A stretch of 64,000 bases of DNA. It comes from LMUY01 sp965199105 (GTDB lineage Bacteria > Pseudomonadota > Alphaproteobacteria > Acetobacterales > Acetobacteraceae). Below, one piece after another: positions 25,625-36,591 of this stretch. The notes beneath the pieces are model-generated. The model did no database searches. It was not told the DNA's origin and was given only the letters and a program-made list of their open reading frames with translations. Both the position numbers and the translations under genes were made by a program. The stretch spans positions 3,720,001-3,784,000 of the forward strand of contig CBDAQO010000002.1 in NCBI GenBank assembly GCA_965199105.1. Reading direction: 5' to 3'. How positions within the stretch are numbered: the stretch's first letter is position 1; every line of letters begins with the position of its first letter.

Positions 25625-26938
25625 ATGCGCCCAACCCTGTGTGCCGCCGCGTGTGCGGGGCTGTTGCTCCACAGCAGCCTGGCGCGCGCCGCCACCGAAA
25701 TCGACTTCTTCTTTCCCGTGCCGGTGCAAGGCCGCCTGTCCAACGAAATGCAGCGGCTGGTGAGCGACTTCAACGCCCGCCATCCGGACATCCACGTCAC
25801 CCCGTCCTACACCGGCAGCTACGATGACACCAACCTCAAGACCCATGCCGCGATCCAGGCCGGGCACTCGCCGGCGGTGGTGCTGATGAGCGCCAATTTC
25901 GTGCGCGAGTACGTCATCACCGGGGACGCGGTCTCGCTCGACCCGTTCATCGCGGCGGACGGGCAGAGCGACGCCCAATACATGGACAAGTTCTGGCCCG
26001 CCTTGCGCACCAACGCGATGGAGGCAGGCCAGGTCTATGGCGTGCCGTTTCAGAACTCCACGCCAGTGCTCTACTACAACACCGACGCGTTCAAGGAAGC
26101 CGGGCTCGACCCGGATCATCCCCCCACCACCTGGGCCGAATGGGCCGAGGATGCGCGCAAGCTGACCAAGCGCGACGGCACCACCACGACGCGCTACGGG
26201 CTCGAGATGGTGACGTCGTACGACACGTTGGGCTGGCTGCTGTCGGGCTTGGCGATGTCCAATGGCGGGCAGTATTACGACCAGGCCTGGGGCGGGGAGG
26301 TGTACTACAACCAGCCGTCCACGCTGGGCGCGGTGCAGTTCCTGGACAACCTCGTCCATGTCGACCACGCGATGCCCGAGGGTGTGACGGACGCGAACAC
26401 GGTGGCGGCGGCGTTCTTCTCCGGCCGTGCGGCGATGATCGTGAACTCGACGGGCGCGCTCGGCTTCGTGCGGGACGGCATGAAGCAGCCGTATCGCGTG
26501 GCGTTCATCCCCCGCGCGCTGCGCAATGCGGTGCCGATCGGTGGTGGCAGCCTGATCATCCCGCGCGGCAACTCGCCGGAGCGCGAACGCGCTGCCTGGA
26601 CCTTCATCAACGAGATGAGCAGCCCGGCGGTGGCGGGCGGATGGAGCCGCTTCACCGGCTATTTCGCGCCCAACCGCCACGCCTACGAGATGCCGGAGAT
26701 GCAGAGCTACCTGGCCGAACACCCGGATGCCAAGGTGGCCCTGGACCAACTGCAATACGCGCAACCATGGTTCGCCACCTACGCGACGGTGGCGGTGCGC
26801 AAGGCGATGGAAGACCAGGTGCAAGCCGTGCTCTCCGGCCGCATCAAGCCGGCCGACGCGGTGGTCGCCGCACAGAAGGCCGCCGACGACCTGCTGCGCC
26901 CCTACGCCGAACGCACCGCACTGGATGTTGCGAAATGA
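25625..26938 (+). CDS. ABC extracellular solute-binding protein, UgpB-like
   Basis: 437 residues with a signal peptide (about 1-22, cleavage after ARA) and GGAGATCCTT before ATG 25625. The mature protein starts TEIDFFFPVPVQGRLSNEMQRLVSDFNARHPDI, typical of family 1 solute-binding proteins. Further marks are VYGVPFQNSTPVLYYNTDAFKEAGLDP and GGGSLIIPRGNSPERERAAW. The opening is close to UgpB-type proteins for glycerol-3-phosphate and its diesters. Its stop overlaps the next start (ATGA). Confidence 0.9.
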   Translation: MRPTLCAAACAGLLLHSSLARAATEIDFFFPVPVQGRLSNEMQRLVSDFNARHPDIHVTPSYTGSYDDTNLKTHAAIQAGHSPAVVLMSANFVREYVITGDAVSLDPFIAADGQSDAQYMDKFWPALRTNAMEAGQVYGVPFQNSTPVLYYNTDAFKEAGLDPDHPPTTWAEWAEDARKLTKRDGTTTTRYGLEMVTSYDTLGWLLSGLAMSNGGQYYDQAWGGEVYYNQPSTLGAVQFLDNLVHVDHAMPEGVTDANTVAAAFFSGRAAMIVNSTGALGFVRDGMKQPYRVAFIPRALRNAVPIGGGSLIIPRGNSPERERAAWTFINEMSSPAVAGGWSRFTGYFAPNRHAYEMPEMQSYLAEHPDAKVALDQLQYAQPWFATYATVAVRKAMEDQVQAVLSGRIKPADAVVAAQKAADDLLRPYAERTALDVAK

Positions 26939-27756
26939 AGCCCTACAAGATCCTGCAACTGACCGACCTGCATGTCCGCCCGGCGGGCATGGCGGCCTAT
27001 CGCGTTTGCGAAAGCAACATGCTGACCGAGCGGGCGTTGCGCGCCGCCGCCGCCATGCAGCCCGACATGGTCATCATCACCGGAGACCTGACCGATTGCG
27101 GCCTGGCCAGCGAATACACGCTGCTGGCGGGCCTGTTGCAGCGCCACTTGACCGTGCCGGTCTATGCCATCCCGGGCAACCACGACCGTCGCGACGCCAT
27201 GCTCGAGCATATCGAGGCGGCGCGGCAGGAAGGCGGCTTCATCCACTATGCGGTCGAGGCCGGCCCGGTGCGCCTGGTGATGCTGGACACGGTGGTGCCC
27301 GGCGCGGGCCATGGCCGGCTGGATGGCGGCCGGCTGGAATGGCTGGAGCGGACCCTGGCCGCCTCCCCGAGCAAGCCCACCATGGTCGCGATGCACCACC
27401 CGCCGTTCCTGTGCGACATCGCGCACATGGATAGGATCAACCTATTGGACCACGCGGCGTTCACCGCCGTCATCGCCCGGCACAAGCAGGTGCAGCGCAT
27501 CGTATGCGGCCACCATCATCGGCCCGTGGTGACGCAGGTGGCGCATGCGATCGCCAGCATTTGCCCCTCCGTCGCGCACCAGGTCGAGCTCGACCTCGAC
27601 CCGGCGGCGCCACCCGCCTTCGTGCTGGAGCCGCCGGGCTTCCAGTTGCATCTGTGGTCGGAGACAAGCGGGTTCGTCTCGCATGGCGTAATGGTGGAGC
27701 GCTATCCGGGGCCGTTCCCGTTCGTGCTGGACGCGGACTATCCTGGGCATCGGTGA
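26935..27756 (+). CDS. Metallophosphoesterase, GpdQ/CpdA-like
   Basis: 273 residues; ATG 26935 shares bases with the upstream TGA (ATGA). Class III cyclic-nucleotide/glycerophosphodiesterase pattern: DLHVRPAG (first metal ligands), GDLTD, GNHDRRD, MHHPPF and GHHHRP give a complete dinuclear metal site. GpdQ-type enzymes hydrolyse glycerophosphodiesters; CpdA-type cleave cAMP. No signal peptide, so it acts in the cytoplasm. Placement at the end of a Pho-box-led Ugp-like operon favours the glycerophosphodiester role, analogous to UgpQ but from an unrelated fold. Confidence 0.87.
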   Translation: MKPYKILQLTDLHVRPAGMAAYRVCESNMLTERALRAAAAMQPDMVIITGDLTDCGLASEYTLLAGLLQRHLTVPVYAIPGNHDRRDAMLEHIEAARQEGGFIHYAVEAGPVRLVMLDTVVPGAGHGRLDGGRLEWLERTLAASPSKPTMVAMHHPPFLCDIAHMDRINLLDHAAFTAVIARHKQVQRIVCGHHHRPVVTQVAHAIASICPSVAHQVELDLDPAAPPAFVLEPPGFQLHLWSETSGFVSHGVMVERYPGPFPFVLDADYPGHR

Positions 27757-27772
27757 TCCCGGAGGGCGCCTT

Positions 27773-28713
27773 TCAGCGGATCGGAGCGATCGATTCTGCA
27801 AAGTGGCAGGCGACCAGCCGGTCGGCGACCAGGCGCAGGGCCGGGCGCTCGTCGATGCAGCGCGGGGCTGCGAGCGGGCAGCGCGAGGCGAAGGCGCAAC
27901 CTACGGGCGGGTCGACCGGCGATGGCAACTCGCCCTGCACCGGCACGGTGACGACGCGGCGTGCCGGATCGACGAAGGGAGTGGCGGCGAGCAGCATGCG
28001 CGTGTAGGGGTGCAGCGGCCGGTCCAGCACGTCGGCGCGGCGTCCCTGCTCGGCCGGGCGGCCGCAATACATCACCAGCACGTCCCGCGCCATGTGGCGC
28101 ACCACCGAGATGTCGTGGCTGATGAACAGGTAGGCGGTGCCTAACTCGTCCTGCAAGTCCCGCAGCAGGTTCAGCACCTGCGCCTGCACCGAAATGTCGA
28201 GCGCGCTGACCGGCTCGTCCGCCGTCACCACCGCCGGGCGCAGCATCAGGGCGCGCGCGATGGCGATGCGTTGGCGCTGGCCGCCGCTGAACATGTGCGG
28301 ATAGCGGTCGAACGCTTCGGGCCGCAGCCCCACCCGGTCCAGCATGGCGCGCGCCTCCGCCACCCGTTCGCGCCGGGTGCCGCGCCGGTTGATGGCCAGC
28401 GGCTCGACCAGCGTTTGCCCGGCGGTGCGGCGCGGGTTGAGCGAAGCGTAGGGGTTTTGGAACACCATCTGGTTCTGCAATTGCAGCTTCGGGTCGGACG
28501 TGGCGGCGGCGCCGACGATGCTCACGCTGCCTTCGGTCGGCGATTCCAGCATGGCGCACACCCGCGCCAGGGTGGACTTGCCGCAGCCCGACTCGCCCAC
28601 CACGGCCAGCGTCTGCCCAGCCGCGAGCGCAAAAGAAACGCCGTCGACCGCCTTCAGCGTACGCCGCCCGTCCACCGGGTAGAAGCGGCGCAGATCGGTG
28701 GCTGCCAGCACCG

Positions 28714-28717
<4 letters not shown>
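27773..28717 (-). CDS. dppF: Dipeptide/oligopeptide ABC transporter ATPase, DppF-like
   Basis: 314 residues from ATG 28717, overlapping the upstream stop (ATGA). Walker A GESGCGKST, Q-loop QNPYASLNPR, signature FSGGQRQRIAIARAL, Walker B VVTADEPVSALD, and the C-terminal oligopeptide-transporter extension with GCAFASRCPLAAPRC, whose cysteines bind an Fe-S cluster in relatives. Last gene of a five-gene peptide importer operon read leftwards from 33202. Confidence 0.93.
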
Positions 28718-29696
<979 letters not shown>

Positions 29697-29700
<4 letters not shown>

Positions 29701-30560
29701 CGCCGCAACTTCGGGTCCAGCGCGTCGCGCAGGCCGTCGCCGAACAGGTTGAAGGCCATCACTGTCACCAAGATGGCGAGGCCGGGAAAGGTCAGCAGCC
29801 ACCAGGCGCGCTGGTAAAACTGCAGCGCGTCGGCCAGCATGGTGCCCCACTCCGGCGTTGGCGGCTGCGCGCCGAGGCCGAGGAAGCCCAAGGCGGCGGC
29901 GTCCAGGATGGCTGAGGAGAAACCTAAGGTCGCCTGCACCAGCAGCGGGGCGAGGCAGTTGGGCAGCACCACCAGCAGCATCAGCCGCAGCATGCCCGCG
30001 CCGGCCGCGCGGGTGGCGACGACGTATTCGCGCGACAGCTCCACCAGCGCCGAGGCGCGCGACAGCCGCACATAGGCCGGCAATTGCACCACCGCGACGG
30101 CGAGCATCGCGTTGGTGAGGCCCGGACCCAGGATGGCCACCACCACGATGGCCAGCAGCAAGGACGGGAACACCAGCAGCACGTCCATCACGCGCATGAT
30201 GGCGACGTCCAGCACGCCGCCGACGAAGGCCGCCAGCAGGCCGAGGACGCTGCCAATGCTAAGCGAGAGTGCCACGACGACCGCGCCGATCACCAGGGAA
30301 AGCCGGGCGCCGTAGATCAGCCGGGTCAGCATGTCGCGGCCGAGGCTGTCGGTGCCGAGCGGAAAGGCGCGCTGCTGGAACGGCGGGGCGAGGAAATCCT
30401 GGCGGAACTGCTCGGCCGGGCCGTGCGGCGCCAGCTCGGGTGCCGCAGCCGCGACCACGACGAGCGCCAGCATAACGATCAGGCCCGCCGCCGCGCCGGG
30501 GCTGCCGAGCAGGGCGCGCAGCAGCGGAAAGCGGCGCCGGCGCGCGACTGTCGTGCTCAT
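29697..30560 (-). CDS. dppC: Dipeptide ABC transporter permease, DppC-like
   Basis: 287 residues. An N-terminal cytoplasmic segment and a first helix are followed by the DppC-specific FPLGTDSLGRDMLTRLIYGARLSL, the EAA loop EYVVATRAAGAGMLRLMLLVVLPN, and the closing FNLFGDGLRDALDPKLRR. It forms the membrane pore with DppB. It overlaps dppD by four bases and lies 22 bases after dppB. Confidence 0.93.
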
Positions 30561-30582
30561 CGGCGGCTCGGCATGCCGGGCA

Positions 30583-31590
30583 TCAGGCGCGTAGCCGCGG
30601 GTTCAGCACGCCGTAGACCGCGTCGACACCCAAGTTGATCAGCATGACGATAACGGCGATCAGCAACGTGCCGCCCTGCAGGACGGTGTAGTCCCGCCGC
30701 TGCACCGCCTCCACCAGCCAATGGCCGACGCCGGGCCAGGAAAACACTGTTTCGGTGAGGATGGCGCCGCCGAGCAGCGAGCCGACCTGCAGGCCGAGGA
30801 TGGTCACCACCGGGATCAGCGCGTTGCGCAGCGCATGCACCAGCACCACGCGGGGCCGGCTCAGCCCCTTGGCGCGCGCGGTGCGGACGTAGTCTTCGCC
30901 TAACACCTCGAGCATCGCCGAGCGGGTCATGCGTGCGATGGTGGCGAGCGGAATGGTGCCCAGCACGATGGTCGGCAGGATCAGGTGGCGCACCGCGGAG
31001 CCGAACGCGCCCGGGTCGCCGCCATAGAACAGGCTGTCGATCAGCATGAAGCCGGTTTGCGGCGGCACGTAGAAGAGGTCGTCGATGCGGCCCGACACCG
31101 GCGTCCAGCCCAGCGCCACCGAGAACACCAAGATCGCCATCAGCCCCCACCAGAAGATCGGCATCGAAGCGCCGGTGACGGAGATGGCGACTAGGCCGTA
31201 ATCGACCGGCGTGCCGCGATAGACGGCGGCGAGGATGCCGAAGGGCAGGCCTAATAGGAGGGCAAACAACATCGCGCAGGCGCTGAGCTCGACGGTTGCG
31301 GGAAAGAAGGTGGTGAACTCGGTCCACACGCTCTTCTGGGTGATCAGCGAGTGGCCCAGGTCACCGTGCAGCAACTGCCATTCATAGTCGGCGAACTGCT
31401 TCCAGAGCGGCTGGTCGAGGCCCAGTTCGTGGCGGAAATAGGCCAGCCGCTCCGGCGAAATGCCGTGTTCCCCGGTGCGCACCTCCACCGGGTCCCCCGG
31501 CACGGCATGCACCAGCAGGAAGCCCGCCAGCGAAACGCCGACGAGCGTGGGGATGATCAGCGCCAGGCGGCGCAGCAGGCGTGCCGCCAC
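30583..31590 (-). CDS. dppB: Dipeptide ABC transporter permease, DppB-like
   Basis: 335 residues. Begins RRLALIIPTLVGVSLAGFLLVHAVPGDPVEV, the family N-terminus, then LGLDQPLWKQF, LGHSLITQKSV and the EAA loop EDYVRTARAKGLSRPRVVLVHALRNALIP, ending in DAVYGVLNPRLRA. All conserved blocks are intact. The gene begins four bases after the stop of dppA, with little room for a separate promoter. Confidence 0.93.
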   Translation of the reverse strand: MAARLLRRLALIIPTLVGVSLAGFLLVHAVPGDPVEVRTGEHGISPERLAYFRHELGLDQPLWKQFADYEWQLLHGDLGHSLITQKSVWTEFTTFFPATVELSACAMLFALLLGLPFGILAAVYRGTPVDYGLVAISVTGASMPIFWWGLMAILVFSVALGWTPVSGRIDDLFYVPPQTGFMLIDSLFYGGDPGAFGSAVRHLILPTIVLGTIPLATIARMTRSAMLEVLGEDYVRTARAKGLSRPRVVLVHALRNALIPVVTILGLQVGSLLGGAILTETVFSWPGVGHWLVEAVQRRDYTVLQGGTLLIAVIVMLINLGVDAVYGVLNPRLRA

Positions 31591-31594
31591 CGCG

Positions 31595-33202
31595 TTACTG
31601 CAGGTCGACCTGGTCGAACGCGTGTATGCCGAGCGGGCTCTGCACGTAGCCGGTGACGGTCTTGCGCAACGGCTGGAACGTCACCGAGTTGGCGATGAAG
31701 AAGAACGGCGCCTCGTCATGCATGATCACCTGCGCTTGCTCGTAGAGCTTGGCGCGGTCCGCCTGCACCGGCAGGGTTGCGGCCTTCTGGATCAGCGCGT
31801 CGAAGTCCTTGTTGCACCATTTGGAGGCGCTGCCGCCACCCACGCGCGCCGCGTCGCACGAGGCAAGCGGGGTGAAGAAGTTGTCCGGGTCGCCGTTGTC
31901 CCCGGTCCAGCCATATTCCGCCATCTGGTGCTCGCCGGCGGCGATGCGCTTGCGATACTCGCCCCACTCGTAGCTCACGATGTTGGCGGTGACGCCGATC
32001 TTCTGCAAGTCCGCCTGCATCAGTTCGGCGATGCGGCGCGCGTCTGGGTTGTAGGGGCGCTGCACCGGCATCGCCCAGAGGTCGGTGGTAAAGCCGTTGG
32101 GGTAGCCCGCGTCAGCCAGCAGCTTCTTGGCCGCCACCGGGTCGTAAGGATAGTCCTTCACGTCGTTGTTGTAGGACCACATGGTCGGCGGAATGAGGTT
32201 CTTTGCCGGCTGCCCAGCACCCTGGTACACCGCGGTCAGGATGGCGTCCTTGTCGATCGCCATGTACAGCGCCTGGCGCACCCGCTTGTCGGTAAAGGGC
32301 GGCTTCTGCGTGTTGAAGGCGAGGTAGCCGATGTTGAGCCCGGGCTGCTGCAGCAACACGAGGTTAGGATCCGCCTTAATGCTCGGCAGGTCCGCAGGGG
32401 ACGGGAACGCCATCACCTGGCACTCGTTTGCGCGCAGCTTGGCCAGGCGCACCGCCGGGTCCTTGCTGATGGAAAACACCAGCGCGTCCACCTTGGCCTT
32501 GGGGCCCCAGTAGTCGGCGAACTTGCGGTAGCGGATGGTCGCGTCCTGCTGGTAGGCGACGAACTCGAATGGCCCGGTGCCGATGGGCGCCTGGTCGATC
32601 TGTTCGGGCTTGCCGGCCTTCATCAGCACGTCGGCGTATTCGGCGGATTGGATGCTGGCGAAGTCCATCGCCAAGTCAGCCAGGAAGGGGGTTTCCGGCG
32701 CGCCAAGGGTGAACTTCACCGTGTAGGCGTCGACCTTCTGCACCGACTTCACGAGCTTGTCGAAGCCCATGTCGCCCCAATACTCGTAGCCGCCGCCGGA
32801 AATCTTGTGATAGGGGCTGTTTTCGTCACCCTGCCGGTTGAACGAGAACAGCACGTCGTCGGCGTCGAAATCCCGGCTGGGCTTGAACAGCGCGTTGCTG
32901 TGCCACTTCACGCCGTGGCGCAGATGCAAGGTGAACTGCAGACCGTCCGGCGACTGCTCCCAGCTTTCCGCCAGGCCGGGCTCGAGGTCGGTAGTGCCCG
33001 GCTTGAACTCGATCAGGCGGTTGTAGATCGGGCGGTTGGCGTCGAAGGTGGTGCCTGTGGTGTTGATCATCGGGTTGAAGTTTTCCGGCGAGCCCTCCGA
33101 GCAGTAGACCAGCGTCTTGGCCGCCGCCGGGTTCGACACGGCCATCAGGGCCAGCGCGGCGCCAGCGAGCAGCATGGGTCGGAGACGGCCGGGACGGGTC
33201 AT
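31595..33202 (-). CDS. dppA: Dipeptide ABC transporter substrate-binding protein, DppA-like
   Basis: 535 residues from ATG 33202 (AAAGG upstream; an ATG 15 codons earlier is less likely). A signal peptide ends NPAAA. The mature N-terminus KTLVYCSEGSPENFNPMINTTGTTFDA is the classic family 5 binding-protein start of dipeptide/haem-binding DppA. Length equals the E. coli protein. First gene of dppABCDF. The promoter should lie in 33203-33293, where I see no clear operator. Confidence 0.93.
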   Translation of the reverse strand: MTRPGRLRPMLLAGAALALMAVSNPAAAKTLVYCSEGSPENFNPMINTTGTTFDANRPIYNRLIEFKPGTTDLEPGLAESWEQSPDGLQFTLHLRHGVKWHSNALFKPSRDFDADDVLFSFNRQGDENSPYHKISGGGYEYWGDMGFDKLVKSVQKVDAYTVKFTLGAPETPFLADLAMDFASIQSAEYADVLMKAGKPEQIDQAPIGTGPFEFVAYQQDATIRYRKFADYWGPKAKVDALVFSISKDPAVRLAKLRANECQVMAFPSPADLPSIKADPNLVLLQQPGLNIGYLAFNTQKPPFTDKRVRQALYMAIDKDAILTAVYQGAGQPAKNLIPPTMWSYNNDVKDYPYDPVAAKKLLADAGYPNGFTTDLWAMPVQRPYNPDARRIAELMQADLQKIGVTANIVSYEWGEYRKRIAAGEHQMAEYGWTGDNGDPDNFFTPLASCDAARVGGGSASKWCNKDFDALIQKAATLPVQADRAKLYEQAQVIMHDEAPFFFIANSVTFQPLRKTVTGYVQSPLGIHAFDQVDLQ

Positions 33203-33293
33203 GGACGAAGGCCTTTCTTGCGCGCAAGCGAACGGGTTGCGCGCCATCCTAGACCATCATTCGCGGGATAAAGCTACTGGCGGCGGCAGGACG

Positions 33294-33854
33294 CTAGCGC
33301 ACGCCGCGATGGCGGTTGAAGGCGAGCTCGGCCGGGGTGAGCTGGAACGCGTCCAACACGCGGTAGACCACGCCCGAGGTCTTGTCGTCGATCGGCAGCA
33401 CCAGGTCCACCGGGGCGGCGGTGATGGTCACGTGGTCCAAGTTGGGCGGGAAGTTCACCGCCAGGGTGTAGTCCCGCTTGTCCAGGATTTTGTCGCCCCG
33501 GGAGACCGAGACGAAATACGTGACGTCGATGGTGCGGCTGGTGGCGGCCGGGCCCCGCGTGAGGTCCAGGCTGACGGCGATCGTGGTGTGCAAATGGGTG
33601 AGATCGTCGAGGCGGCACTTGCCGGCCGGGGGCGAAATGCGGCCGTCGATCACCATGTCGGTCAGGTCAGTGCCGCGGCCGTTGAAACGCGTCAGGTCCG
33701 CCGCATCGCTTAACACACCCGTCATCGGACAGGCGGGGGGGAATTGTGGCAGATCAGGCCCACATGACCCGGCGGTGAGCGCCAGGCCCAGGCTGAGGAC
33801 GGCGCGGACAAGGCCAGTTGGCATCGGGGCACGAACACTCATGGGCAGCGACAT
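33294..33854 (-). CDS. Putative lipoprotein of unknown function
   Basis: 186 residues from ATG 33854, chosen because CCGGAG stands six bases ahead; a later ATG at 33824 is possible. The hydrophobic segment VRAVLSLGLALTAGSC ends in a cysteine that could be lipidated, although AGSC is a weak lipobox. The mature part has a cysteine in PPAGKCRLDDL and a beta-rich pattern (TIDVTYFVSVSRGDKILDKRDYTLAVNFPPNLDHVTI). No family recognised. Divergent from ispH across 112 bases. Confidence 0.6.
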   Translation of the reverse strand: MSLPMSVRAPMPTGLVRAVLSLGLALTAGSCGPDLPQFPPACPMTGVLSDAADLTRFNGRGTDLTDMVIDGRISPPAGKCRLDDLTHLHTTIAVSLDLTRGPAATSRTIDVTYFVSVSRGDKILDKRDYTLAVNFPPNLDHVTITAAPVDLVLPIDDKTSGVVYRVLDAFQLTPAELAFNRHRGVR

Positions 33855-33966
33855 GGACAACTCCGGTCGGGCACCCTCCCAGGGCGGGGGCGCGGGTCTT
33901 GGTCGGGCTGGGTTGTGGCGAGGGGGATGGGACGGCATACTGCGCGCCGCAGCAGCCACGGACAAC

Positions 33967-34920
33967 ATGGCCGAAAAGACTCATCTCCGCATCCTCCTCT
34001 CCGGCCCCCGCGGCTTTTGCGCTGGTGTAGACCGGGCCATCCGGGTCGTCGAGGAAGCGATCCGCCGCTTCGGTGCGCCCGTGTATGTGCGCCACGAGAT
34101 CGTTCACAACCGCACGGTGGTGGAGGCGCTCGAGCAACAGGGCGCCGTGTTCGTGGAGGAGCTCGACGAGGTGCCGGCCGACGCCCACGTGGTGTTTTCC
34201 GCCCACGGCGTGCCGAAAACCGTGCCGGTGGAAGCGGAGCGGCGCAACCTGCACTATTACGACGCCACCTGCCCCTTGGTCAGCAAGGTGCACCGCGAAG
34301 CAGAGCGCCACTTCGCCGAGGGCGGGCCGGGCCAGCGCCACATCCTGATGATCGGCCATGCCGGCCATCCCGAGGTGGTGGGCACCATGGGCCAGCTCCC
34401 CGCCGGCGCGATGACCTTGGTGCAGGACTCGGAGGAGGCGCTGGCGGTGCAGCCCGCCCCGGGGCCGCTCGCCTTCATCACCCAAACCACCCTGTCGGTA
34501 GACGACACGGCCGAAATCGTCGACATCCTGCGCGCCCGCTTCCCCGAGATCGAGGGGCCTAAGCGCGAGGACATCTGCTACGCCACCACCAATCGGCAGG
34601 CGGCGGTGAAGGCGGTGGCGCCGGATTGCGACCTGGTGATCGTCATCGGCAGCGCCAATTCCTCCAACTCGCAACGGCTGCGCGAGGTGGCCGAGCGCGC
34701 CGGCGCCAAGCGGGCGATCCTGGTGCCCCGCGCGCGGGATATGGACTGGTCGGTGCTGGACGGGGTGGGCACGCTGGGCATCACCGCCGGCGCCTCCGCC
34801 CCCGAGGCGCTGGTGCAGGAGATGGTGAGCCACCTGGCCGGCCGCTACGTGTTGGACATCGAGGAGCGCCGGGTTACCGAGGAAGACGTGATCTTCAAGC
34901 TCCCCGCCCCCCTCGCCTGA
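33967..34920 (+). CDS. ispH: 4-hydroxy-3-methylbut-2-enyl diphosphate reductase
   Basis: 317 residues. Last step of the MEP isoprenoid pathway, making IPP and DMAPP with a 4Fe-4S cluster. The three cluster cysteines are Cys18 (GPRGFCAGVDRA), Cys102 (DATCPLVSKVH) and Cys204 (EDICYATTNRQ). The proton-relay and substrate motifs HEIVHN and TQTTLSVDDT are present. Start ATG 33967; the long in-frame extension upstream reads against the lipoprotein gene and is not used. Confidence 0.97.
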   Translation: MAEKTHLRILLSGPRGFCAGVDRAIRVVEEAIRRFGAPVYVRHEIVHNRTVVEALEQQGAVFVEELDEVPADAHVVFSAHGVPKTVPVEAERRNLHYYDATCPLVSKVHREAERHFAEGGPGQRHILMIGHAGHPEVVGTMGQLPAGAMTLVQDSEEALAVQPAPGPLAFITQTTLSVDDTAEIVDILRARFPEIEGPKREDICYATTNRQAAVKAVAPDCDLVIVIGSANSSNSQRLREVAERAGAKRAILVPRARDMDWSVLDGVGTLGITAGASAPEALVQEMVSHLAGRYVLDIEERRVTEEDVIFKLPAPLA

Positions 34921-35002
34921 GCGTGCCGCCGCCCGCGTTTGCCCGGCGTGTTGCACAAGCGACACGGCGCCCACCGCCGCGCAGCCTTCTGGCCGGGTAG
35001 CC

Positions 35003-35962
35003 ATGGCGGTCTACACCGAGGTGACGGACGACGCGGTCACCGCCTTCCTCACCGGCTTCGACATCGGCACCGTGGTGGCGTTCCGCGGCATCGCCGAGGG
35101 GGTGGAGAACAGCAACTTCCAGCTCCGCACCACCGCCGGTGACTTCATCCTGACCCTGTATGAACGCCGGGTCGACCCGGCGGAGCTGCCCTGGTTCCTC
35201 GGGCTGATGGAGCACCTGGCGGCGCGCGGCATCACCTGCCCGCAGCCGGTCCGCGCGCGGGACGGCGAAGCGCTGCGACACCTGGCCGGGCGGCCCGCCT
35301 GCATCACCACCTTCCTGCCCGGTGTTTGGCCGCGGCGGGTGCAGCCGGCGCATTGCGGCCCGTTGGGGGACGCGTTGGCGGCGCTGCACCTGGCCGGCGC
35401 GGGCTACCGGCAGGAACGGGCGAACGCGCTCGGCCCATCCGGCTGGCCGGGGCTGCTCGAGCGCTGCCTGCCCCGTTCGGACGAGGTGCAGCCCGGGCTC
35501 GGCGCCCAGCTCAGCGCCGCCCTGGCCCGCATTCTCGCCGCCTGGCCCGCCGCCCTACCCCGCGGCCAGATCCATGCCGACCTGTTCCCCGACAACGTGT
35601 TCTTCCTGGACGGCCGCCTATCCGGCCTGATCGACTTCTACTTCGCCGCTACCGACCTGCTGGCCTACGACCTCGCGGTCTGCCTCAACGCCTGGTGCTT
35701 CGAGCCGGACATGGCGTTCAACGTGACCAAGGCGCGCGCCTTGTTGCGGGGCTACACCAAGCGCCGCCCGCTGTCGGACGCCGAGCGCGCCGCCCTGCCC
35801 GTGCTGTGCCAGGGTGCGGCGATCCGCTTCCTGCTGACCCGGCTGTTCGATTGGGTGAACACGCCGCCCGGCGCGCTGGTCACGCGCAAGAACCCATTGG
35901 AATATTTGGGCCGGCTGCGCTTCCACCTGGCCGCCGCCGACGAGCACGCCTATGGCATCTGA
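35003..35962 (+). CDS. thrB: Homoserine kinase (APH-fold type)
   Basis: 319 residues. Phosphorylates homoserine in threonine synthesis; this is the aminoglycoside-phosphotransferase-fold version used by many alphaproteobacteria, unlike the GHMP-type ThrB of E. coli. Marks: MAVYTEVTDDAVTAFLTGFDIG, GVENSNFQL, the catalytic loop QIHADLFPDNVFFLDGRLSGLIDFYFA and TRKNPLEYLGR. It follows ispH and overlaps rnhA, a cluster order widely conserved in this class. Confidence 0.94.
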   Translation: MAVYTEVTDDAVTAFLTGFDIGTVVAFRGIAEGVENSNFQLRTTAGDFILTLYERRVDPAELPWFLGLMEHLAARGITCPQPVRARDGEALRHLAGRPACITTFLPGVWPRRVQPAHCGPLGDALAALHLAGAGYRQERANALGPSGWPGLLERCLPRSDEVQPGLGAQLSAALARILAAWPAALPRGQIHADLFPDNVFFLDGRLSGLIDFYFAATDLLAYDLAVCLNAWCFEPDMAFNVTKARALLRGYTKRRPLSDAERAALPVLCQGAAIRFLLTRLFDWVNTPPGALVTRKNPLEYLGRLRFHLAAADEHAYGI

Positions 35963-36422
35963 CGCGCCCGGGCTTGGCGATATGCCTCGGGAGGTAGTGG
36001 AAATCTGGACCGATGGCGGCTGCAAGCCCAACCCCGGCCCCGGCGGCTGGGGGGCGCTGCTGCGCCTGCGCGGCACCGAGCGCGAGCTGTCCGGCGCGCA
36101 TCCCGCGACCACCAACAACCGCATGGAACTCACCGCCGCCGCCGCCGCGCTCGAGGCGCTGACCCGGCCATGCCAGGTGGTGCTGCATACCGACAGCGAA
36201 TACGTCCGCAACGGCATCACGCGCTGGCACACCGGCTGGGTGCGCCGCAACTGGCGCAACGCAGCCGGCGACCCGGTGGCCAACATGGATCTGTGGCAGC
36301 GCCTGCTGACCGCGGCCAAGCCGCACAGCGTGGAATGGAAATGGGTGCGCGGCCACGCCGGCGACGCCAACAACGAGCGGGTGGACGGGCTGGCCACGCG
36401 CGCGCGGGAGGGGGCTCGGTAA
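35952..36422 (+). CDS. rnhA: Ribonuclease HI
   Basis: 156 residues. Cuts the RNA strand of RNA:DNA hybrids. Catalytic residues are visible: Asp21 (IWTDGGCKPNPGPGGW), the Glu in TTNNRMELTA, the Asp in LHTDSEYVRNGI, and the late Asp in NERVDGLA, with His in VRGHAGD. The annotated start overlaps thrB by 11 bases; the ATG ten codons later (35982) would avoid the overlap and still give a complete enzyme. Confidence 0.96.
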   Translation: MASDAPGLGDMPREVVEIWTDGGCKPNPGPGGWGALLRLRGTERELSGAHPATTNNRMELTAAAAALEALTRPCQVVLHTDSEYVRNGITRWHTGWVRRNWRNAAGDPVANMDLWQRLLTAAKPHSVEWKWVRGHAGDANNERVDGLATRAREGAR

Positions 36423-36591
36423 GGCTAGGACGCATAAGCGGTTGTCTCGCTTGACCGGCTGGGCCGCGGCGGGTGACCGAAGCGTCTGTTGATGGTCGCT
36501 TGTTCGCAGCAGGCGTGGTGACAATTCGTTACGCCCGATTGTAAGGTCGGCCAAAACGAGGGCGATGCCCCGCATTGAGGAATGAGGGTCC

